Positions 4,865 through 9,735 of a stretch of 9,735 nt of DNA are shown here, piece after piece. The stretch spans positions 1 to 9,735 of the forward strand of contig CAZLQJ010000063.1 in the NCBI GenBank assembly GCA_964561705.1, read 5' to 3'. A program made the translations under genes and the position numbers. The notes beneath the pieces were generated by a model. It worked only from the letters and a program-made list of their open reading frames with translations, made no database searches and was not told the DNA's origin. Numbering within the stretch: position 1 is the first letter of the stretch; the number at the start of each line of letters is the position of its first letter. Origin of the DNA: HGM12587 sp964561705. GTDB taxonomy: Bacteria > Bacillota > Clostridia > Lachnospirales > Lachnospiraceae.

Positions 4865-7183
4865 TGACACCAAAGCCTGTGCAATGACCTGTTCCATGGT
4901 TTCTACAAATATAATTTCAATCCCACGTTTGATCTCTGCCGGGATTTCTTCCACATCCTTCTCATTTTTCTTCGGAACAAGAACCGTTTGAATCCCTGCA
5001 TTTTTTGCTGCCAGAATTTTTTCTTTCAAACCACCAATGGCGAGCACACGCCCTCTTAAAGTGATTTCTCCGGTCATGGCGATCTGTGCCTTCACAGGTT
5101 TTTCGATTATTGCAGAAAGCATGGCAGTCGCCATGGTAATTCCCGCGGATGGACCATCCTTCGGTACGGCTCCTTCCGGAATATGGATATGAATATCATG
5201 CCTTTCAAAATACTCTTTGTCAATACCATAACGGCTGATCATGGAACGGATATAACTAATTCCTGCCCGGGCAGACTCTTTCATAACATCTCCCAACTGG
5301 CCGGTCAGCATCAGTTCTCCTTTTCCAGGCATTACATTTACTTCAATCTGTAAGGTATCTCCGCCGACACTTGTCCATGCAAGCCCACGCACGATACCAA
5401 TCTCATCCTGTTCATTCGCCATGTGATAAGAATACACCGGTTTTCCTAAAAATTTCTCCAGATTCTTTTCATTGATTCTTACGATTTTCTTATTATTTTC
5501 TAAAATCTGACGGGCGCTCTTTCTGCAAAGTTCTCCCAATCGCCGTTCCAAACTTCGCACACCGGCCTCTCTTGTATAACTTTGAATCAGTAAATGCAGA
5601 CCCTGATCGGAAATTTTCATCTGTTCCGGTTCTAATCCATTTTTCTCCAACTGCTTTGGCAGCAAATGTTCCTTTGCGATATGGAATTTTTCATTTTCCG
5701 TATAACTGGTCACTTCAATAAGTTCCATACGATCCAGCAGCGGTCTTGGAATCTTGTGCGCATCATTGGCTGTTGCCACAAATAAAACTTCCGAAAGATC
5801 CATGGGAAGTTCCACATAATGATCACGGAATTTATCATTTTGTTCACTATCCAATACTTCCAGAAGTGCAGCGGAAGTATCTCCCTTGTAATTGCTGCTT
5901 ACTTTATCAATTTCATCTAAGAGCATCAGCGGATTTTTCACCCCTGCCTGCTTCATTCCTGCCGCAATCCGTCCAGGCATTGCTCCCACATAAGTTCTTC
6001 TGTGTCCCCGGATCTCCGCTTCATCCTGTACACCGCCAAGACAGATCCTTACATATTTTTTGTTCAGTGCTTTCGCAATGGATCTTGCAATCGATGTTTT
6101 TCCGGTTCCGGGCGGTCCTACCAGACACAGGATCGGACTTTGCCCCTGCTGATTTAAGGTACGCACTGCCAAAAATTCCAATACACGCTCTTTGACCTGT
6201 TCCAGACCGTAATGATCCTCATCTAAGATTTTCTGAGCAAGTTTGATATCAGAGGTCTCCTTCTGGGATTTATTCCACGGCAGTTCCAGAAGTGTCTCAA
6301 TATACCCTCTGATCACACCGCTTTCGGACGTATTCATTCCCAAAAGCTTCAATCGTTCAACCTCTTTTTCCAGCTTTTCTTTCACTTCTTTTGGAGCCTT
6401 CAGCTTTTTGATTTCCTCCATATAAGTATCCAGTTCCGACTGAACTGTATCTTCACCCAGTTCCTTGCGAATGACTTTCATTTCCTCACGGAGGATATAT
6501 TCCCGCTGATTTTTGTCAACCCGTTCCCGCACCTTTTCTTCCAGATCCTTTTTGATGCCCAGAATTTCAATTTCATTGTTTAATACAAACATGACCTGTT
6601 CATACTTTTCTGAAATCTTTGGTGCATCCAGGATTGTCTGCATCTTCTGCCATTTTAACATCGCATGAACCGGAATCAGATTTAAAAGTCTTTCCAGATC
6701 TTCCTGCTCTAAAAGCTGACTGATCAGATCCTTATTTAGTTTCCCATGCGCCTTGCTGTACTGCTCAAAGGTCTCCTTCAGTCCGCGAAGCATGGCTTCC
6801 TTACATTCTTCCGGAAGATCTAAAAGATCATTTTCATTGTTGATGGTGCTGACCTCTGCTTCCAGAAACTCCTTATTGTCTAACAATTCAATCAATTCTG
6901 CCCGTTCTACTGCCTCGGTCAATACCCGTACAATTCCATGCTGTAATTTTGTCATCTGCTTGATCGTCACAATGGTTCCTGCCGTAAAAAGTTCTTCCTG
7001 ATCCGGATCTTCAATATCCGGATCTCTTTGCGTTACCACAAACAATTTCTGATTTGTGGTCATGGCACGTTCCACTGCCTTTTTTGATTTACTTCTGCTC
7101 ACATCAAAGTGAACGATCATATCCGGTAAAATTGTCATTCCGCGAAGTGCCACTGTCGGCATTACCTGAATGATATCTTTCAT
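4862..7183 (-). CDS. lon: ATP-dependent protease Lon (LonA, S16 family)
   Basis: A 773-residue cytoplasmic hexameric protease that degrades misfolded and selected regulatory proteins. The N-terminal substrate-binding LAN domain (about 5-200) is followed by a helical linker with coiled-coil character (about 205-285, rich in Glu and Lys). The AAA+ module has Walker A GPPGTGKT (356-363), Walker B LLDEIDK (421-427) and the arginine segment PRPLLDRME (479-487). The C-terminal peptidase domain has the Ser-Lys dyad: Ser679 in KDGPSAG and Lys722 in GGLKEK. No membrane segment is present, so it is LonA and not LonB. The length is standard. The start is supported by AAGGAG (complement of 7190-7195). 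It lies 54 bp downstream of clpX with a hairpin between them, and no clear own promoter or CtsR/HrcA operator was found. Confidence 0.98.
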   Translation of the reverse strand: MKDIIQVMPTVALRGMTILPDMIVHFDVSRSKSKKAVERAMTTNQKLFVVTQRDPDIEDPDQEELFTAGTIVTIKQMTKLQHGIVRVLTEAVERAELIELLDNKEFLEAEVSTINNENDLLDLPEECKEAMLRGLKETFEQYSKAHGKLNKDLISQLLEQEDLERLLNLIPVHAMLKWQKMQTILDAPKISEKYEQVMFVLNNEIEILGIKKDLEEKVRERVDKNQREYILREEMKVIRKELGEDTVQSELDTYMEEIKKLKAPKEVKEKLEKEVERLKLLGMNTSESGVIRGYIETLLELPWNKSQKETSDIKLAQKILDEDHYGLEQVKERVLEFLAVRTLNQQGQSPILCLVGPPGTGKTSIARSIAKALNKKYVRICLGGVQDEAEIRGHRRTYVGAMPGRIAAGMKQAGVKNPLMLLDEIDKVSSNYKGDTSAALLEVLDSEQNDKFRDHYVELPMDLSEVLFVATANDAHKIPRPLLDRMELIEVTSYTENEKFHIAKEHLLPKQLEKNGLEPEQMKISDQGLHLLIQSYTREAGVRSLERRLGELCRKSARQILENNKKIVRINEKNLEKFLGKPVYSYHMANEQDEIGIVRGLAWTSVGGDTLQIEVNVMPGKGELMLTGQLGDVMKESARAGISYIRSMISRYGIDKEYFERHDIHIHIPEGAVPKDGPSAGITMATAMLSAIIEKPVKAQIAMTGEITLRGRVLAIGGLKEKILAAKNAGIQTVLVPKKNEKDVEEIPAEIKRGIEIIFVETMEQVIAQALVS

Positions 7184-7206
7184 ATATTTCTCCTTAAGTC
7201 AGTAAA

Positions 7207-7231
7207 GGACTGCGAAATATCTTCACAGCCC
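7207..7231 (-). promoter_or_regulatory. Intercistronic hairpin between clpX and lon
   Basis: On the minus-strand RNA GGGCUGUGAA (7231 to 7222), a 5-nt loop GAUAU, then UUCGCAGUCC (7216 to 7207) form a 10-bp stem with two G-U pairs. It is followed by UUUACUGAC, which is too weak a U tract for efficient termination. It may act as a partial terminator, an RNase barrier or a processing site that sets lon levels relative to clpPX. Confidence 0.5.
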
Positions 7232-7237
7232 CTTTCC

Positions 7238-8476
7238 CTATCGTTCTATAATTGGCTGTCCTGTACCTTCAACAACCTCTTTTGTGATTTTGCATCGCTT
7301 AATGGTCTCATCTGATGGAATCGTATACATGGTATCCATCATCATACTTTCCATGATCGCACGTAAGCCTCTGGCACCGGTCTTTCTGACAATGGTCTTC
7401 TCAGCGATCGCTTCCAGCGCATCCGGTGTGAAAGAAAGTGCTACCCCATCCAACTCAAACAATTTTTTATACTGTTTTACAATAGAGTTCTTTGGTTCTG
7501 TTAAAATGTGCACCATGTCTTCCTTGGTCAGTGCATCCAATGCAACCGTTACAGGTACACGGCCTACAAACTCCGGAATCATACCAAATTTGATAAAATC
7601 TTCCGGTAATGCTTCCCGAAGCACAGTTCCCCGGTTCTTCTCACTTAATGTGGTCACCTGGGAATTAAAACCAATAGATTTTTTATCCATACGATGTTCA
7701 ATGATCTTATCCAGACCCTCAAAAGCGCCACCGCAGATAAACAGGATATTGGTGGTATTGATCGGGATCAGTTCCTGATGCGGATGCTTTCTTCCACCCT
7801 GAGGCGGCACATGAGCTTCCGTTCCTTCCACGATCTTCAGCAATGCCTGCTGCACACCTTCACCGGAAACATCCCTGGTAATCGATGGATTCTCTGATTT
7901 TCTGGTAATCTTATCAATCTCATCAATGTAAATGATACCATATTCAGCTCTTTTCACATCTCCATCTGCCGCTTCAATCAGTTTCAGAAGGATGTTTTCA
8001 ACATCCTCACCCACATAACCTGCTTCTGTCAATGTCGTCGCATCTGCAATGGCAAACGGCACATTCAGCATTCTGGCAAGCGTCTGTGCAAGCAGCGTCT
8101 TACCGGATCCTGTCGGTCCCAGCATTAAAATATTGCTCTTTTGAAGTTCTACATCACTTACCTGCTCCTGCATGGCAAGCACTCTTTTATAGTGATTATA
8201 TACAGAAACTGCCAAAACCTTTTTCGCAGCATCCTGACCGATCACATAATCATCCAGAAACTTTTTGATCTCTTCCGGTTTTAAAAGATTGATCTCTCCC
8301 GGATCCATCATCTGTTCCATTTCCTCCAGATCATATTCCTCTTCCACGATTCCTGCACAGATATCTACACAGTCATTGCAGATAAATACGCCATTTGGCC
8401 CTGCGATCAGTTTTCTTACTTCACTTTCCGATTTTCCACAAAAGGAACATCTCAATTCATCTTTATATCTAGCCAT
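7238..8476 (-). CDS. clpX: ATP-dependent Clp protease ATP-binding subunit ClpX
   Basis: A 412-residue AAA+ unfoldase that recognises tagged substrates, unfolds them and feeds them to ClpP. The N-terminal zinc-binding domain has cysteines at 10, 13, 33 and 36. The AAA+ core has Walker A GPTGSGKT (120-127), pore-1 loop GYVG (153-156), Walker B IIYIDEID (181-188), pore-2 region RDVSGEG (201-207) and sensor-2 GARGLR (367-372). The IGF loop (268-270) that docks onto ClpP is present, so the protein should work with the ClpP encoded just upstream. The start has GGAGG (complement of 8482-8486) five bases before it. It begins 13 bases after the clpP stop codon, which supports a shared transcript. Confidence 0.98.
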   Translation of the reverse strand: MARYKDELRCSFCGKSESEVRKLIAGPNGVFICNDCVDICAGIVEEEYDLEEMEQMMDPGEINLLKPEEIKKFLDDYVIGQDAAKKVLAVSVYNHYKRVLAMQEQVSDVELQKSNILMLGPTGSGKTLLAQTLARMLNVPFAIADATTLTEAGYVGEDVENILLKLIEAADGDVKRAEYGIIYIDEIDKITRKSENPSITRDVSGEGVQQALLKIVEGTEAHVPPQGGRKHPHQELIPINTTNILFICGGAFEGLDKIIEHRMDKKSIGFNSQVTTLSEKNRGTVLREALPEDFIKFGMIPEFVGRVPVTVALDALTKEDMVHILTEPKNSIVKQYKKLFELDGVALSFTPDALEAIAEKTIVRKTGARGLRAIMESMMMDTMYTIPSDETIKRCKITKEVVEGTGQPIIER

Positions 8477-8489
8477 TCATGCCTCCAAA

Positions 8490-9071
8490 TTAGTGATTGG
8501 AGATGACTGTATCAATAAGTCCGTAAGCTGCTGCTTCATCGGCACTCATATAGTTATCTCTTTCCGTATCACGCTCGATCACATCTAACGGCTGACTGGT
8601 ATTTGCCGCCAGAATTTCATTTAATTTACTTCTCGTGCGTAAAATGTGTTCTGCAACGATCTTGATCTCTGTTGCCTGTCCCTGGGCACCGCCTGATGGC
8701 TGATGAATCATCACTTCTGCATTCGGAAGTGCATAACGCTTTCCTTTTGCACCGCTGGATAACAAAAATGCGCCCATGCTGGCAGCCATACCGATACAGA
8801 TCGTAGAAACATCACATTTGATATAGTTCATTGTATCGTAAATTGCCATTCCTGCAGTTACAGAACCACCCGGACTGTTGATATATAAATGAATGTCTTT
8901 GTTTGGATCCTCTGCCTCTAAAAATAAGAGCTGTGCAACGATCACGCTTGCAGACGCATCATTTACTTCTCCATCCAGGAAAATGATTCTTTCTTTTAAC
9001 AAACGGGAATAAATATCATAAGAACGCTCACCACGACTGGTCTGTTCAATGACGTAAGGTACTAAACTCAT
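8490..9071 (-). CDS. clpP: ATP-dependent Clp protease proteolytic subunit ClpP
   Basis: A 193-residue serine peptidase that forms the double-heptamer chamber of the Clp protease. The catalytic triad is Ser98 (GMAASMG), His123 (MIHQPSGG) and Asp172 (ERDNYMS). The N-terminal MSLVPYVIEQTSRGERSYDI is the standard ClpP beginning, including the short propeptide region. The frame stays open upstream to a GTG at 9119, but that adds 16 residues unlike ClpP and its start falls in a hairpin arm. The ATG at 9071 has an excellent AGGAGGAG five bases upstream. The gene lies between tig and clpX, the order known from many bacteria. No CtsR operator was recognised in its upstream region. Confidence 0.98.
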   Translation of the reverse strand: MSLVPYVIEQTSRGERSYDIYSRLLKERIIFLDGEVNDASASVIVAQLLFLEAEDPNKDIHLYINSPGGSVTAGMAIYDTMNYIKCDVSTICIGMAASMGAFLLSSGAKGKRYALPNAEVMIHQPSGGAQGQATEIKIVAEHILRTRSKLNEILAANTSQPLDVIERDTERDNYMSADEAAAYGLIDTVISNH

Positions 9072-9076
9072 GAAAA

Positions 9077-9084
9077 CTCCTCCT
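9077..9084 (-). promoter_or_regulatory. Ribosome-binding site fixing the clpP start at 9071
   Basis: On the minus strand AGGAGGAG lies five bases before the ATG, a near-perfect match to the anti-Shine-Dalgarno sequence. It rules out the upstream GTG at 9119 as the main start. Confidence 0.9.
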
Positions 9085-9112
9085 CTTTCATCGTTCTCAC
9101 CATAACACAAAC

Positions 9113-9138
9113 GGGACACAGCGGTTACGCTGTGCCCC
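9113..9138 (-). promoter_or_regulatory. Strong hairpin between tig and clpP (possible weak terminator or attenuator)
   Basis: On the minus-strand RNA GGGGCACAGCG (9138 to 9128), a UAAC loop, and CGCUGUGUCCC (9123 to 9113) form an 11-bp GC-rich stem with one G-U pair. It starts 16 bases after the tig stop codon. The following GUUUGUGUUAUGG has a broken U run, so termination would be partial at best. It could lower clpP transcription relative to tig or stabilise the tig mRNA 3' end. Confidence 0.65.
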
Positions 9139-9154
9139 GCCCTCTTAATGCTTA

Positions 9155-9735
9155 CTACACTTCTTTTGCAGCTTCTGTAACGAGTTCTACGGCTTTTTCA
9201 ATTGCCATATCCATCTTGATCTGTTCTTTTTCATCAGCACTCATGATTTCAGCAAGCTTGTCTGCATCCATCTTGTAAGTTTCAGCCATTTTTGCAATTT
9301 CTGCATTCACATCTTCTTCAGAAGTAACGATGTTTTCTGCTTTTACAACTGCTTCCAGTACCAGTCTGCTCTGGATACGTTTTACAGCGTTTGGTTTCAT
9401 CTGTTCTACAGCAGCATCCAGTGTCATACCTGTAAACTGTAAATACTGTTCAAAGGAAAGTCCCTGTCCCTGGATTCTCTGAGCAAATTCATCCACTAAC
9501 TGACGAGCCTGAAGATCAACCATTGCATCCGGAATATCCATCTGTGCGTTTTCGATGATCTTTTCGATCACTGCATCTTCTTTTGCTCTCTTTGCTGCAG
9601 CAGCCTTGTTTTCTGCTAATTTTGCTTTTACATCTTCTTTGTATTCAGCCAATGTATCGAATTTAGAAACATCCTGTGCAAAATCATCATCTGCTTCCGG
9701 AAGTTCTTTTACTTTGATTTCATTTACTTTGCATT
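9155..9735 (-). CDS. tig: Trigger factor (C-terminal part; 5' end beyond the window)
   Basis: Ribosome-bound chaperone and peptidyl-prolyl isomerase. The last 192 residues are visible, out of roughly 430 expected for the family. The reading frame stays open to the window edge. It begins with CKVNEIKVKELPEADDDFAQ, the end of the FKBP-type isomerase domain, then VSKFDTLAEYKEDVKAKL, which opens the C-terminal chaperone domain. The remainder is helical and rich in Ala, Lys, Glu and Met, as expected for the substrate-cradling arms. The in-frame TTG at 9652 is internal (Leu of DTLAEYK) and is not the start. It is the first gene of the tig-clpP-clpX-lon-engB cluster within the window. Its promoter and ribosome-docking N-terminal domain lie outside. 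Confidence 0.95.
   Translation of the reverse strand, partial: CKVNEIKVKELPEADDDFAQDVSKFDTLAEYKEDVKAKLAENKAAAAKRAKEDAVIEKIIENAQMDIPDAMVDLQARQLVDEFAQRIQGQGLSFEQYLQFTGMTLDAAVEQMKPNAVKRIQSRLVLEAVVKAENIVTSEEDVNAEIAKMAETYKMDADKLAEIMSADEKEQIKMDMAIEKAVELVTEAAKEV

Noticed and set aside
5746..6195. 149-codon plus-strand open frame inside lon
   Set aside because: It is antisense to the conserved AAA+ region of lon, its composition is unlike a protein, and it has no ribosome-binding site or family likeness.
7001..7025. Direct repeat ATCCGGATCT twice, 15 bp apart, inside lon
   Set aside because: It is in phase and encodes a DPDIE-DPDQE stretch in the N-terminal domain, where acidic DP-rich sequence is usual; at most a small local duplication, with no sign of function.
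7284..7778. 164-codon plus-strand open frame inside clpX
   Set aside because: It is antisense to well-conserved clpX; the Ser-rich translation is a mirror of clpX codon use.
8265..8588. Plus-strand open frame spanning the clpX-clpP junction
   Set aside because: It overlaps two certain genes on the other strand and has no supporting signals.
9072..9119. N-terminal extension of ClpP from a GTG at 9119
   Set aside because: The extension would start in a hairpin arm and does not match ClpP; the ATG at 9071 has a near-perfect ribosome-binding site.
9653..9735. Treating the TTG at 9652 as the start of a short separate gene
   Set aside because: The same frame stays open to the window end and encodes the matching upstream part of trigger factor.

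Overview
The window looks like ordinary chromosomal DNA from a low-to-moderate-GC Firmicute, most likely a clostridial species of the Lachnospiraceae type. This rests on gene order and protein style: a tig-clpP-clpX-lon-engB run, a DUF4364 gene, a YtvI-like membrane protein, and Rho followed by what is probably rpmE. No mobile element, CRISPR array, tRNA, rRNA or foreign-looking segment was found, and every main reading frame is intact. Both ends cut genes.

Layout. (1) Positions 1-171, minus strand: the first bases of a gene that is probably rpmE (ribosomal protein L31). It has a near-consensus promoter and a leader of about 120 nt that folds on paper into three nested stems. (2) 172-1485, minus: rho. 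(3) 1486-1671: a divergent intergenic region with a candidate rho promoter, candidate opposing promoters and a 7-bp inverted repeat between them. (4) 1672-3121, plus: a two-gene, translationally coupled unit of a TIGR01212/YhcC-type radical SAM protein and a DUF4364 winged-helix protein. (5) 3120-3157: one symmetric hairpin with A and T tracts that should terminate transcription from both sides; its outer arms contain the stop codons of the two convergent genes. (6) 3156 to the right end, minus: one tightly packed cluster read right to left as tig (cut by the window end), clpP, clpX, lon, engB and a YtvI-like AI-2E family membrane protein.

How the genes work together. Trigger factor folds chains as they leave the ribosome. 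ClpX unfolds and feeds substrates to ClpP, and Lon degrades others, so the cluster is a protein quality-control operon. EngB (ribosome assembly GTPase) and the membrane protein follow by very short spacing or overlap, so they are probably on the same transcript. Two intercistronic hairpins (tig/clpP and clpX/lon) lack good U tracts and may tune relative expression or mRNA stability. Rho and the putative rpmE belong to transcription and translation housekeeping.

No previously undescribed system is visible. The best leads are the structured leader before the putative rpmE gene, the face-to-face promoter region upstream of rho, the uncharacterised radical SAM/DUF4364 pair, and the two intercistronic hairpins.
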